DNA of 62,459 nucleotides from a virus: the IMG/VR virus record IMGVR_UViG_3300025864_000016, positions 1-62,459 of that record. The stretch is one strand, 5' to 3'. Each line of letters starts with the position of its first letter. The stretch's first letter is position 1. Position numbers and translations under genes: made by a program. Under the pieces are notes generated by a model. It was not told the origin of the DNA. It did not search any database and saw only the letters and a list, made by a program, of their open reading frames with translations. This document shows, piece after piece, positions 1 through 9,624 of this stretch.

Positions 1-127
1 AAGATGAAGAGGTGCTTGCCGCGTTTAGAATTGCTGCTAAACAATTGGACATAGACAAAGCATCACAAGCAGTGAAGGACAAACTCTTTTGGGAAGCTGA
101 CGCGAAATTGCAAGGCAATGCAGACCG
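1..127. repeat. Terminal direct overlap, copy at 62333-62459
   Basis: The first 127 bases are repeated exactly as the last 127 bases. Joining them gives a 62,332-bp circle. The tape-measure reading frame continues without a shift across the join. An overlap of exactly 127 is the largest k-mer commonly used by short-read assemblers, so it is more likely an assembly signature of a circular or circularly permuted genome than a true terminal repeat. Confidence 0.97.
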
Positions 128-1430
128 AAAGAATGCCGGTATTCAGCAAATCCATTTTGCAATCGATGACGCCACTCGTGCCGACGCAACGTTGCGAAGA
201 CTGGCTGAAATCGCATATGGATATACTAAAGCAGACCGTGCCGCCGCCGCATATAACCGTAGCGTAAGCGATATGGGGGAGATTCAATCAAAGGCAAGTT
301 CAGTCATCGCTGATGCTATCGGGGGTATTTATGCCGCACAGATGGCAATGCAGGATAAATTGGCAGCAAACGGAATTGCCAAAGCACAGGAAATAGAGGC
401 AATACGAGTTAAGACAGAGCGAGATATTGCCGCGTTAGGTGTTGGCCCTGACGTATTGATAAATACTAACAAGCTCAATGAAGAGGCTAATGCTGCATAC
501 GATGAAATTCAGGCGCGGTTCAGCAAGGAAGCTATCCTCGTTAAACTCGACTTCCAGAAGTCGGCAATAGAGGATGCAAAGAAGGCACTACTCGATAGCG
601 TGTCTGGCCTCGACTTCAAGGATGCGCGTTGGCAAAAGGGGTTCAAGGCTGGCTTGGATGCCGGTATGATAAAGGCGTTCGGATTGATGGGCGGAGACCC
701 CAAACTGGTTGCCGAGGGGTCAAAGAACGGCGATTGGGGCGCGTTAATTAAAGGATTTACCGGGGCGCAAAACATGGCCGGGATGATAAACGGTACGGGG
801 GCCAAAGGTGGGGCTACAGCATTTGCAGGAGCAAATACTACGGCACTAGGGGCAAACACTACAGCCTTAAATCATGTAGCAACAGCACTAGGCTATCTTT
901 TTACTACTCAGAATATGATTATTAAAGGCGAGCGACATATACAGGGGCCAGACGACGTATGGAAAGTAACCCCATTGCCACCGCAGCAGATAGGTATAAA
1001 ACCTTATACTTCCCATCGAGGAATCCCAGAGGCGGAAATACCTGCAAAACCAGCATCAGGCATTGCATCAATGGCGGAATGGTTCTTAAAGAAAATAGCG
1101 GACTCAAATGCTGAACAGGCACTAGCGAAAAGGTTGCGTAACCCAATCCCCCCTGCATTTATGGGATTGCCGAACCTTTCTCCTCCACGTAGTCTGTTGT
1201 CGCAACTCATGCCGTCACTAAACGGTGGGTTCAACGGGCCGCAACTCGCTATGGCAGGAGCAGGCGTGGGCGGTGGGCAAACCGTCATTGTTATTAATGA
1301 CTCGACACTTGCCGATGTTCGCATACGCGGGCAGGCAATCAAAGTACTGCAGGAAGATAGGCGTGCAGCGGCGTCGGGGTTCATAGGCCCAAGCAATAAC
1401 GACGGGCGCAGAATCGGCGGCGCGAAGTAA
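1..1430 (+). CDS. Tape measure protein, C-terminal part (continues from 58168)
   Basis: This is the 3' end of the gene that starts at 58168. Codons begin at position 3, and the frame matches the frame entering the right end of the window. The full protein is about 1,864 residues. This part is rich in Ala, Lys, Asp and Glu with long predicted helices, then a Gly/Ala/Thr-rich stretch near 760-900 and a proline-rich tail. Tape measure proteins set tail length and lie inside the tail tube. A GTG at position 12 is not a real start; it is an internal codon seen only because the circle was cut here. Confidence 0.93.
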   Translation, partial: DEEVLAAFRIAAKQLDIDKASQAVKDKLFWEADAKLQGNADRKNAGIQQIHFAIDDATRADATLRRLAEIAYGYTKADRAAAAYNRSVSDMGEIQSKASSVIADAIGGIYAAQMAMQDKLAANGIAKAQEIEAIRVKTERDIAALGVGPDVLINTNKLNEEANAAYDEIQARFSKEAILVKLDFQKSAIEDAKKALLDSVSGLDFKDARWQKGFKAGLDAGMIKAFGLMGGDPKLVAEGSKNGDWGALIKGFTGAQNMAGMINGTGAKGGATAFAGANTTALGANTTALNHVATALGYLFTTQNMIIKGERHIQGPDDVWKVTPLPPQQIGIKPYTSHRGIPEAEIPAKPASGIASMAEWFLKKIADSNAEQALAKRLRNPIPPAFMGLPNLSPPRSLLSQLMPSLNGGFNGPQLAMAGAGVGGGQTVIVINDSTLADVRIRGQAIKVLQEDRRAAASGFIGPSNNDGRRIGGAK

Positions 1431-1522
1431 CTAAAACGTATGTACTTAGTAACAAGTACCTACACTTTGTAAACAGCATGTTGCCGAAACGGATTTCAGG
1501 AACACCTTCAGGGGGAACAATA

Positions 1523-1945
1523 ATGTCGCTAGACCCAAAGTTTATGAGCAGTTTCGGTTCCCAGTTTGGCGAAGCTGTTGTCGCCTACTGCGATCCAGCT
1601 GACCATAAAATGTATATCAAGTTCGATGCAGAGACGGCTATCCCCGTGAACACAGGTACAATTGCGTCACCTGTATACCTCACATTCACGGGTACATCAC
1701 CGGACAGGGATGTTACCATTTTCGAGGATGTTATTGACCAATTTTACCTCGTATATCAGGATAACGCACTAGCAACAATAACGTTAAGGTCCAAGGACAG
1801 GGGCGCGACATGGGTTATATGGACTACACAGGCATCAGGGGCTACGGTGGTTACAGGGACTCCAGATGTTGCAGGGGTTAATACAGCCACTATTGTTGTT
1901 GTTAACACCCCCCCTGTTACAGGTATCCAGTACGCCACGGAATGA
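1523..1945 (+). CDS. Small tail-tip protein, function unknown
   Basis: This 140-residue protein lies directly after the tape measure, where distal-tail or minor-tail proteins usually sit. An in-frame ATG 45 bases upstream exists, but the AGGGGGAA site lies just before the ATG at 1523, so I use that start. The protein is rich in Thr and Val and looks like beta structure, with no cysteine cluster or membrane segment. It is too short for a normal distal-tail protein. The role in the tail is inferred only from position. Confidence 0.7.
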   Translation: MSLDPKFMSSFGSQFGEAVVAYCDPADHKMYIKFDAETAIPVNTGTIASPVYLTFTGTSPDRDVTIFEDVIDQFYLVYQDNALATITLRSKDRGATWVIWTTQASGATVVTGTPDVAGVNTATIVVVNTPPVTGIQYATE

Positions 1946-1962
1946 CCTAACCAGCTTGTTCG

Positions 1963-1993
1963 CCGACGGTGTGTTCCCCCTTCGCACCGTCGG
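1963..1993 (+). terminator. GC-rich stem-loop after tail gene
   Basis: CCGACGGTG (1963-1971) pairs perfectly with CACCGTCGG (1985-1993) around a 13-base loop. No clear T-run follows, so it could be a weak terminator or an mRNA-processing or stability hairpin. It lies between the stop at 1945 and a promoter-like sequence at 2137. The rest of the gap 1946-2189 contains AT-rich repeats of the word TATCGG and no gene. Confidence 0.55.
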
Positions 1994-2136
1994 TGGGCAA
2001 TATCATTATTATACCAAAGGGGGGCTATTCCTTCATCATTCGGGCGGTATTAGCCCGTTATCGGCATAATATCGGTAATATCGTAAGATTTATCGGCAAT
2101 GCCATAACATTGTCGTAAGATTACACATCTTCATAC

Positions 2137-2165
2137 TTGACAGAATCCTCCGCTAGTGCTACTCT
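2137..2165 (+). promoter_or_regulatory. Promoter upstream of large tail protein
   Basis: TTGACA (2137-2142), a 17-base spacer ending in TGC, and TACTCT (2160-2165). The -35 is perfect, the -10 is weak but has an extended TG. It would drive the gene at 2190. Confidence 0.5.
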
Positions 2166-2189
2166 TTTATCAGAAAGGGAGGATTGAAC

Positions 2190-4652
2190 ATGAACAACAT
2201 CACATGGGGCGCACGTGCCCTCACAATGGCCATTACGTGCATCGTAGCACTATGGGGGACTACCACTATGGCACTCGGAGCACCGACAGCAACAAATAAC
2301 CTGTATGAGGTAGCCCCTGTCTCTGAACTGTTGCCGGGACCTACCGATGGTATTACTAGGGCGGGAGCGACATTCTCATACAGCCGAGATGGGGAAGGTT
2401 TTATATTTCCAGTCGCTACAGCAGACGACGACATTGCCGGACTTATGGGCAACGACCTATTAAAATCGGTACAGCTGGAAGCGTATTCTGACAAGGATAT
2501 TCAAACCGACGCCGCACTGTCTGACTTTACGGAGTCAACCGACGGTACTGCATACTCACTTGTCACCCCGATAAGTCAATCGGGTAATGTCAACCATAAG
2601 TGGTTGCGCAACAAAGATGCGTCTTTCGGGTATGGGGATAAGACATTAACGGGCGATGCGACACATAGGACATATGGCGTGGCCGGGGCCGGGAATACAT
2701 TTCAATCAAATTCCTGCTTGCGTATCGGCTTGCAGTTCGCCACACCACCGCTTGGAACTGTTGATGCAGGCCCACCAGTTATTACGGGTATGCAGGCACC
2801 CACTGTCTCTTTCACTATGGCAGCTATACCTGCTGATGGGTTTGACATTTATCCGTCACCGCAGGTCAATGTTAGTTGGAACAGCGATGGACTTACGCTT
2901 TCTTATTCAAAATTTACTTTTGAAGGATTTGAGACACTATATACGAAACACAACAAGTGGGAAGCTGACGACTGGAGCAAAACTGTCGGCCCGGCCACCT
3001 ACTACTGCGATTGGCGGATAACTGACCGCGTAATTTACTTCTATCATGGCGCAACTGGCAAAGTGTATACTTTGAGCGTGTATGACAAAACAAATGCCGG
3101 GGCATCTCCTGCTGATAGGTTTCAAGTAAAGACTTACACTGTCAATGCGTCATTTACAAATGCCGGTGCCTTTGCATTCAACGTTTCGCAGCAACTATTC
3201 CATACTGAAGGCACATTCAAAACCGACTGGATGACACTGTCTCGTGAGACTACCACTGCAGAAACACCCGTATTGACGGCATGGCCTACAGGTTCGACAG
3301 ACTATCTCAACCTGCAGATAGAGGGCGACCAGCCGTTTGTGCGGGACGGCAATCGGGAACGTTATAACATTCGGATGACAGCTACTTACCCAGATAGTGG
3401 GCACTTACCCGACGGCACAACACAGGCGGCGTGGAACCCGTGCCCATTAGAAGTATTCCATGTTGACTATCCGAGCGACTGGCCTGCACTTGAGGGTTAC
3501 GATGGCACATCTTTCGGTACGGCCATAGCCAAGTGCGAGGAGACAGGCAACGAAGACCCACTGAGCCGTTCAATGTCGTTCGACTTGCAATTGAGTGACC
3601 CCACTATTGAAGCGGCGCAACCGGCATATGACGGCCTACCGTGGTATCGGCAAGTTGTAGCTATTAACTTCATGCAAGTAGGGACACCTAGCGTACTACG
3701 ACTTACTGCTTTCACTAATAGCATAGATGAGCCGGTGTTCACCGCTAACGGCAATGAGCACACAGTGAGAATCAACGCCGTGTCACAGGCAATGCTTTGG
3801 TCGAAGCAATCCATGATGGGTTGCAAGCCTTTATGGGGGATGACGATTCAGACGGCGGTAGAGACGATACTCGATTACCTTGGGATACACCCCGACAGGG
3901 TAGACACTTCCGGCGTAACTGCAAGTATCACCATAGAGGATCCACTTTTCAGCTACGATGAATCAAAGTACGGTACGCAGATGGGGAATATGGATGGCCT
4001 GCGTCTTATCAAGGATTTAGTCTATGACTACGGATGCGTACTGCAAGACCGTGGCAACCCTACCGTAAACATGAGCGGGTTTTACCTTGTCCCCAAACCT
4101 GTAGCAAAAACTGGTGGCGCAATTTTAGCACTTCCGTTAATCACAGACGACACACCGGCCACGGGTGATGAGACCTTCAGCACGCTGAGTTTCAGAAGGA
4201 ATTGCACAGAAGCCTATACGGGGATTATAGTGTCAGCTACCGATTCGGCAGGGAAAACCATTACTGCATCTGCCAACGTGACAAGCCCGCAATTACCGTT
4301 CCCACAGGTGTTGCATATCGACTTATCCCAAGCCACTTCGGAGCAGCAGAAGGCACTTGGCCTATGGAACCGGGGAAGAGTCGTTACGCAGGTGCAACTC
4401 AACGAAATCGCAAAGCACGAGCTTAGGTGGGTTTCGCAAGGTCGCAATGAGTTGATTGTTAAGAACACCGCCTATGGGCTAAATACGCTCTATAGCGGCG
4501 ACCTAGTGCGCGTTACAAGCGCGAAACTTGGTTACACAAACGAACAATTCCAGGTCGTGAATATCAATATCACGCATGACAGCAAGGAGCTAGGGTTTAA
4601 GTATCCCGAAACCACTCTGACACTTCGAGCGCCGGACCCCACCGTCGAATAA
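2190..4652 (+). CDS. Large tail-tip protein with N-terminal hydrophobic leader
   Basis: This 820-residue protein occupies the place of tail-associated or baseplate proteins after the tape measure. The start at 2190 has GGGAGGA six bases upstream; a TTG at 2184 has no room for a site. The first 30 residues look like a signal peptide: positive residue, hydrophobic run, then a small-residue cut-like motif ALGA. A second ATG at 2268, just after that segment, has its own GGGGGA site eight bases upstream, so a short form without the leader is possible. The C-terminal third contains a region resembling ReqiPepy6 Gp37-type tail proteins of Gram-positive phages. Receptor or wall contact is inferred from position. 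Confidence 0.75.
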   Translation: MNNITWGARALTMAITCIVALWGTTTMALGAPTATNNLYEVAPVSELLPGPTDGITRAGATFSYSRDGEGFIFPVATADDDIAGLMGNDLLKSVQLEAYSDKDIQTDAALSDFTESTDGTAYSLVTPISQSGNVNHKWLRNKDASFGYGDKTLTGDATHRTYGVAGAGNTFQSNSCLRIGLQFATPPLGTVDAGPPVITGMQAPTVSFTMAAIPADGFDIYPSPQVNVSWNSDGLTLSYSKFTFEGFETLYTKHNKWEADDWSKTVGPATYYCDWRITDRVIYFYHGATGKVYTLSVYDKTNAGASPADRFQVKTYTVNASFTNAGAFAFNVSQQLFHTEGTFKTDWMTLSRETTTAETPVLTAWPTGSTDYLNLQIEGDQPFVRDGNRERYNIRMTATYPDSGHLPDGTTQAAWNPCPLEVFHVDYPSDWPALEGYDGTSFGTAIAKCEETGNEDPLSRSMSFDLQLSDPTIEAAQPAYDGLPWYRQVVAINFMQVGTPSVLRLTAFTNSIDEPVFTANGNEHTVRINAVSQAMLWSKQSMMGCKPLWGMTIQTAVETILDYLGIHPDRVDTSGVTASITIEDPLFSYDESKYGTQMGNMDGLRLIKDLVYDYGCVLQDRGNPTVNMSGFYLVPKPVAKTGGAILALPLITDDTPATGDETFSTLSFRRNCTEAYTGIIVSATDSAGKTITASANVTSPQLPFPQVLHIDLSQATSEQQKALGLWNRGRVVTQVQLNEIAKHELRWVSQGRNELIVKNTAYGLNTLYSGDLVRVTSAKLGYTNEQFQVVNINITHDSKELGFKYPETTLTLRAPDPTVE

Positions 4653-4681
4653 CCCTACCCGCAACTACATAAACCACGCAT

Positions 4682-4707
4682 GGCCACTCCTTTGGGGGTG
4701 GCCTTTT
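4682..4707 (+). terminator. Intrinsic terminator after tail-tip gene
   Basis: GGCCACTCC (4682-4690) pairs with GGGGTGGCC (4695-4703) with one G-T pair and a four-base loop, followed by TTTT. It sits between the tail-tip gene and the fibre gene. Confidence 0.8.
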
Positions 4708-4723
4708 CTATGGGGGAACTTCA

Positions 4724-7700
4724 ATGCCAACGCAGATTCCAGACACTCAAAGACCTTCAACGATGGATAAGAACGGCTATGGGGCAATCCTTAATCGCAT
4801 TATTGACGCCTTTAATGGCCCCTTCGCCAACCTCGCGAATGACCCTGCAACCACGACAGATTTGACATGGGGGTATCAGGCGGGCGATGTAGGAGGGGTA
4901 ACAGTTCCCGCTGGCACCATCGGTTTAACGGATAACTCCGTCAATTATGTTTATGTGGATACAACGTCGGGCGTAGTTTCGGCGAACACAGTGGGCTTCC
5001 CCCCCGGCGCACATACATCGCCATTAGCAACAGTGACAACAGCAGGCGGTGTAATAACCACTTTTACCGATATGCGTTCGTGGTTAGGCGGGACGCCGGT
5101 AACAAAACTGGCAGAATTGTCCGATGTGGCGATAACCAGCCCCGTTGCGGACGACATGCTGTTGTGGGATGATGATTTAGAGCAGTGGGTAAATGCGCCA
5201 TATGTGGACGGGTTCTATAACTCCAATGTTGACGCGACGCGGCCACCTACTGTCAGGGATGATGCATCTGGTATTGTTACAGCGGCAGGTTGGACTCCGT
5301 TGTCGCCCACTGGTATTGGTATATCGTATGGGCTTTGTTGTTCTTCTAACGGCACGGTGATTTATGCTGGAAAATATACCTCAGGACAGATTCAGAAAAG
5401 CGTCGACGGCGGCGCGAACTGGTCAGACCTGACGGTAGGGTCGTCATTCGCTACAGCGTTTACTATCCACTGCTCGGACTCCGGTGCGGTGGTAGTTGTC
5501 GTCGATACCAGTAATGGAATATATGTTTCAACAGATTCCGGCGCTACATGGATACAACGTCAGACAGGGACACAATGGCAGGACGCAGGGGTATCGGGCG
5601 ACGGGACAAAAATGATTGCCTATCGCGACGGTACAACAGGGTCAGAGGATGGTAAAGGGTGTTATCTCTCAACCGATTCTGGCGCATCATGGAATCTCTC
5701 ATTTGGATATGCCAGGGGGTGGGCGTGTGCTATCTCAGATGATGGCCAGATATTATTCGCAGTTATGCATGTTGACGCTACCAGTGTCACGTCACTGTTG
5801 AAATCATCAAATGGCGGGACTTCATGGACAGTTATTTCGACAGGTGTAGTACTGGGGCCAAACGTGGCATGTTCGGCGAATGGACAGTATATTCAATGGG
5901 GCAACAAATATTCGGACAATTCCGGTGTGTCGTTCATAAACATTTTAACAGGAACGAGTTTCCCGCGTGCTAGTGTCAGTGATGATGGGAAAAATATTGT
6001 ATATACCTATTCATATACTGGCGGTACGTTATATTCTATAAATCTTATCGCAGATGGTTTGACAACATACCCATATCGATTTGACGGTTATGCAACAGCC
6101 GTGGTGGTCTCCGGTGATGGCACGGTATTCTATAGTTTAGCAGGAGCAACTGCCAGTACAGATTTTACCGTTAGAAAATATCACCCTGCTCAGAATGGAA
6201 TCTTTGAAGAGGGAAAATCGGAATGGGTGATGCCGAAATCACTCACGAATCTGATTGAGAGGATATGGCTTTGCATAGACGACACGCCGGGGGCGGCAGT
6301 GTGGGTGGAGTATTATCCGCAGGAAGCATTGGCAATCGGTATCCCCGAAACAATTCACGCGGCCACCACGAAGATGCCTCCGATTGGACCGGATGAGTTC
6401 TGTTTTTGGGATTCGATCACCGGGTTGCTGCGGAAATGCACGTTCACTAACCTTGCAGCGGCGATTCAGACAGTATTTAACACCGTGTTTGCGAAAGTGG
6501 ACCTGTCGAACCTCGGCACTACCGCTGTCAATGCGGATGTCCTGCCCGACGCGAATGACACGCGGTCGCTGGGCACGCTGCTGAAGGCGTGGCTGAATGT
6601 GTACGCGAATAAAACGTACACCAATGTGATCGCTCCTCACGCTGACGGGACGCAGGCTATCCTGCTAACGAAAGCCGACGGCACTACCGTTATTGTCACT
6701 TTCGACAGTACAAACGGCAGGCTAGGGATCGGTGGGCAGCCATTAGAAAAACTGCATGTTATTGACGGAAAAATACAGGTCAGCGGAACTGGGGCAGGGT
6801 TCAAAATCGGCGAAGCGATTCTGCAAAATGGTGCGAATGTCTACCAGTTAAATACATCTGCTCACTTTTCCACAACGGGTTTATTTGCGGTAGGAACCAC
6901 CCCGGTAGCTAATCGCTGTATTAACGTACTGGACAAAAACGACATAGATGTTTCTGCATACCTAGCAGGTCTATTAACTAAAACTGGTGATTATATAACG
7001 TGTATAGTGCCAGGATATTACGTAACCGCAAGGATAACGGCACTTGGTGGGGCGTATTTTAAGGATAAAGTGGGTGTCGGGATAACTTCTCCTACCGCCC
7101 GCGTGGACCCAGCAGCAGGTTCCGCAGGTGCTGGTACTGCGCCATATTGTCTACGCTCTGGAGTGTTGAGTACAGTGCCGGTGGCGGGGGAGTTGAGTGC
7201 AGATAGTGGGTTTGTGTACTGGGTCAATGCGGCTGCGGCGCGACTAAAATTCCTGTTCGCAAACGCGGCGATAACGCCGGGCACCAAAACAAAGATAACC
7301 TACGATGCAAACGGCTTGGTAACGGCGGGGGCAAACGCTACGACCGTTGATATTGCGGATAGCACGGGCAAACGGTACACCCCTGATGTGACGGCTCCGG
7401 CGGCGGGCAATTTGGCCGTACTGGCTGTGGCGAACGGTGAGACGGTGCGGTCGGATAAGTTGTTGTTGGATGCAACCGCGCCTTCCACGCAGGCATTTGG
7501 GGATGCAGGCGCAGCAGGTGTGGCGTTGCAGGCGGCGCGGCGTGACCATAAGCACGCGATGATGGCGGCTCCTACGGCGACAGATTTGGGGTTGGGGTCG
7601 GGATTATCGACAGACATTACTATTGTTGTGGACACGCAATTTAATACCACTACCGGCAACCTTGAACAAAAAACGCAGGCGCTCACGTTTGTAAATGGGA

Positions 7701-7771
7701 TATTAACCGAACAGACAGACGCATCGGCGTGGACAACGGTTCTGGACTGGGCAACGGCATCTTGCACGTAG
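4724..7771 (+). CDS. Tail fibre with Asp-box (BNR) repeats
   Basis: This 1,015-residue protein follows a GGGGGAAC site. The N-terminal 160 residues are a probable attachment region. Four Asp-boxes of the form S-x-(D/N)-x-G-x-x-W are visible at about residues 226-233, 269-276, 316-323 and 361-368, indicating a sialidase-like beta-propeller. The C-terminal half has short beta-repeats (GxLGIG-like and GTL.KAW-like segments) typical of phage fibre shafts. Asp-boxes mark the fold, not the activity; no sialidase catalytic set was identified. It most likely binds host surface glycans. It is the last large structural gene before lysis. Confidence 0.85.
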   Translation: MPTQIPDTQRPSTMDKNGYGAILNRIIDAFNGPFANLANDPATTTDLTWGYQAGDVGGVTVPAGTIGLTDNSVNYVYVDTTSGVVSANTVGFPPGAHTSPLATVTTAGGVITTFTDMRSWLGGTPVTKLAELSDVAITSPVADDMLLWDDDLEQWVNAPYVDGFYNSNVDATRPPTVRDDASGIVTAAGWTPLSPTGIGISYGLCCSSNGTVIYAGKYTSGQIQKSVDGGANWSDLTVGSSFATAFTIHCSDSGAVVVVVDTSNGIYVSTDSGATWIQRQTGTQWQDAGVSGDGTKMIAYRDGTTGSEDGKGCYLSTDSGASWNLSFGYARGWACAISDDGQILFAVMHVDATSVTSLLKSSNGGTSWTVISTGVVLGPNVACSANGQYIQWGNKYSDNSGVSFINILTGTSFPRASVSDDGKNIVYTYSYTGGTLYSINLIADGLTTYPYRFDGYATAVVVSGDGTVFYSLAGATASTDFTVRKYHPAQNGIFEEGKSEWVMPKSLTNLIERIWLCIDDTPGAAVWVEYYPQEALAIGIPETIHAATTKMPPIGPDEFCFWDSITGLLRKCTFTNLAAAIQTVFNTVFAKVDLSNLGTTAVNADVLPDANDTRSLGTLLKAWLNVYANKTYTNVIAPHADGTQAILLTKADGTTVIVTFDSTNGRLGIGGQPLEKLHVIDGKIQVSGTGAGFKIGEAILQNGANVYQLNTSAHFSTTGLFAVGTTPVANRCINVLDKNDIDVSAYLAGLLTKTGDYITCIVPGYYVTARITALGGAYFKDKVGVGITSPTARVDPAAGSAGAGTAPYCLRSGVLSTVPVAGELSADSGFVYWVNAAAARLKFLFANAAITPGTKTKITYDANGLVTAGANATTVDIADSTGKRYTPDVTAPAAGNLAVLAVANGETVRSDKLLLDATAPSTQAFGDAGAAGVALQAARRDHKHAMMAAPTATDLGLGSGLSTDITIVVDTQFNTTTGNLEQKTQALTFVNGILTEQTDASAWTTVLDWATASCT

Positions 7772-7784
7772 GAGGGATTGAACG

Positions 7785-8276
7785 ATGGTTAAAATACTCC
7801 TAAAGGGCGGGTTGCCGGTATTTCGCGACGGGGCACTGGTCACTGTGGTAACTGACGCGACGGGGTGCGGGTGTTGCGGGGGCGGTGGGGGGGCGAGTTG
7901 TTCGGACACTCCGGTGTATTTGACTGCGGATACTACGGATGCGGGAACCGCTAATGTGGTGTGCAGTGAGTATGGGTATATCCCGTGGGACCCCTGCCCG
8001 GGGGGAACTATAGCATTAGTTCGAGGGGCTACCTGTCCAGGTGCATATTGGAATAGCACGCCTAGGTATGTATATCTATATTGGGATAGTACAGCAACTG
8101 TGTGGAGAATAGTATTACAGGGTTACAATGATTATGACAATATTGCAGTCTGGTATGGTATAAAAGCCACCGGCAGTGACCCTACGGGTACCTATGTGGT
8201 GGACATAACGGCCTACATAGATTGTGGTACAGCTAATGAAACGACCGGAACGGTGGTGGTGACGGAGACGATATGA
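7785..8276 (+). CDS. Cys/Gly-rich fibre-associated protein, unknown
   Basis: This 163-residue protein starts 13 bases after the fibre gene with GGAGGG upstream. Near residues 27-40 it has a Cys-Gly cluster (CGCC followed by a glycine run), then Thr/Asp-rich beta-like sequence with several more cysteines. It is translationally coupled to the next gene by an ATGA overlap. Position suggests a virion tip or fibre accessory protein. No family recognised. Confidence 0.75.
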   Translation: MVKILLKGGLPVFRDGALVTVVTDATGCGCCGGGGGASCSDTPVYLTADTTDAGTANVVCSEYGYIPWDPCPGGTIALVRGATCPGAYWNSTPRYVYLYWDSTATVWRIVLQGYNDYDNIAVWYGIKATGSDPTGTYVVDITAYIDCGTANETTGTVVVTETI

Positions 8277-8605
8277 CAACGGCAGATATTTTTAGCATGT
8301 ATTTCCTCGGCATTGACTACGCCGAAATAACCGACCTCAATAACCGCGCGTCAATTGACGACCTACTACGCACCGGTGAAGCCGGGGTGATGAAGGCATT
8401 GACGGCGAAACGCGCGGCGATGAAGGCGATGATGGCAGGGGGGGGACAATCTGACCCCATCCCCACCATAACGTTGACACTGGCGCAGGAGGCGGAGGCG
8501 GATGCGCTGGCACGGACGATGTATAAATCCGAATTGTGCGCACTTTGCGCCGCACGGCAGGCGATTATCCGGCGCGATATTTTAACAAGGGGGAAAGATG
8601 ACTGA
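8273..8605 (+). CDS. Hypothetical protein after fibre gene
   Basis: This 110-residue protein overlaps the upstream stop by four bases (ATGA). It is helical, with an Ala/Met/Lys-rich middle and an Ala/Glu-rich C-terminal half containing CALC. It belongs to the 7785-8876 trio of coupled genes. Function unknown. Confidence 0.75.
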   Translation: MTTADIFSMYFLGIDYAEITDLNNRASIDDLLRTGEAGVMKALTAKRAAMKAMMAGGGQSDPIPTITLTLAQEAEADALARTMYKSELCALCAARQAIIRRDILTRGKDD

Positions 8606-8876
8606 AATAACAGAAGCGATGCCGGACGTGGTAGTAGCGGAAGAAGCCCGTCCGGTAATAAGCCAGACGGAGATTGACGCGGATACCGGCGAGTTGATTG
8701 TCACAACGATACTGCCGGTGGCAACCTCGGAGACGCGCTACACGCAGGAGTGGCTTGTCGGGCAACGGGCGCAGGTGCAGGAGCAGTTTGACGCACGACA
8801 AGCGGAGTTGACAGAGATTGACGGGTTGCTGGCGCAGTTTGGGTCTCCACTTGAAGCAACACCGCAAAAACCATAA
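8598..8876 (+). CDS. Small acidic protein, possible fibre assembly factor
   Basis: This 92-residue acidic protein overlaps the previous gene by eight bases and has GGGGGAAAG upstream. The C-terminal half is a likely coiled coil rich in Gln, Glu and Ala. Small genes after tail fibres are often chaperones, but nothing here proves that role. Confidence 0.7.
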   Translation: MTEITEAMPDVVVAEEARPVISQTEIDADTGELIVTTILPVATSETRYTQEWLVGQRAQVQEQFDARQAELTEIDGLLAQFGSPLEATPQKP

Positions 8877-8957
8877 GAAAACCATGTATTTTGCTGTAAA
8901 ACCTCAACTAAAATGGCCTCCAGTCCAATTTTTCTGGTAAAAGTGGCTAAAAAAGCG

Positions 8958-9024
8958 GAGTATACTAATTATTATACTCTGGAGTATAACCCTACTCGAA
9001 TACCAAATCACTCCAACTCGAATA
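8958..9024. promoter_or_regulatory. Dyad and direct repeats upstream of lysis genes
   Basis: GAGTATA (8958-8964) and TATACTC (8973-8979) form a perfect inverted repeat with an 8-base gap, and a third GAGTATA copy follows at 8982-8988. Then ACTCGAATA occurs twice (8994-9002 and 9016-9024). The TATACT words could be -10 boxes, but no good -35 is present, so activator or repressor binding is plausible. The gap 8877-9052 has no gene. Confidence 0.5.
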
Positions 9025-9052
9025 ATTCCCAAAGCAAGAAATAGGAGAAAGT

Positions 9053-9490
9053 ATGTTCACATCATTACCGGCATTTTGGAACCTTTTACTAAGCACCTGC
9101 ACCGTATTATCTGTGACGATAGCAGCAATTGCGTACTTTTGGTCAGCATGGAAAAATGGGGCGATAAAAGGGTCTATAGATGCAATGGCTATCTATCGCA
9201 ACGAACTGGATGCCATTAAATTAACGGTCGACAGACTTCGGGATGAGAACATACAACTGAAAGAGCAAACAGCGCTATTACAGGGGCAAATCAATATTTT
9301 AGAAAAGTTACCGCTAAACGAAATTGCCGTCACCCTTAAAGAGATCGCGCAATCCAACCGTGATCTGATGTCAATAAATCTCAAGGTTTTGGAACGATTG
9401 GATAACGATGCAATAACATTACGCGACGACACCAAACACGTGGCCAACGAAGTCGCGAATGTGAAAACTGACCTGGCAAAGGGGAAATAG
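9053..9490 (+). CDS. Membrane-anchored coiled-coil lysis protein (holin/spanin-like)
   Basis: This 145-residue protein has one membrane segment at about residues 9-30, then a long charged coiled coil to the C terminus. The AGGAGAAAGT site is well placed. It lies just before the amidase. The shape resembles haemolysin XhlA-type or holin-associated proteins of Gram-positive phages. An exact lysis role is inferred from position and topology. Confidence 0.7.
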   Translation: MFTSLPAFWNLLLSTCTVLSVTIAAIAYFWSAWKNGAIKGSIDAMAIYRNELDAIKLTVDRLRDENIQLKEQTALLQGQINILEKLPLNEIAVTLKEIAQSNRDLMSINLKVLERLDNDAITLRDDTKHVANEVANVKTDLAKGK

Positions 9491-9493
9491 GAT

Positions 9494-9535
9494 CCCCCGT
9501 CGCCATTCCACCTTCGCCATTCCCCCGTCGCCATC
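9494..9535. repeat. Three tandem 14-bp repeats
   Basis: Three 14-base units at 9494-9507, 9508-9521 and 9522-9535 share the core TCGCCAT; the first and third differ only at the last base. They lie between the lysis membrane protein and the amidase, next to G/C runs. Purpose unknown; slippage during replication could create them. Confidence 0.8.
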
Positions 9536-9624
9536 CTGGCTATGGGGGACTAAGGGGGGGGTCTCTCGGCCTGATCAGCACGCTGTGTGGCGTGTTATTC
9601 CAATACGCGAAAAGAAGGTAAACT

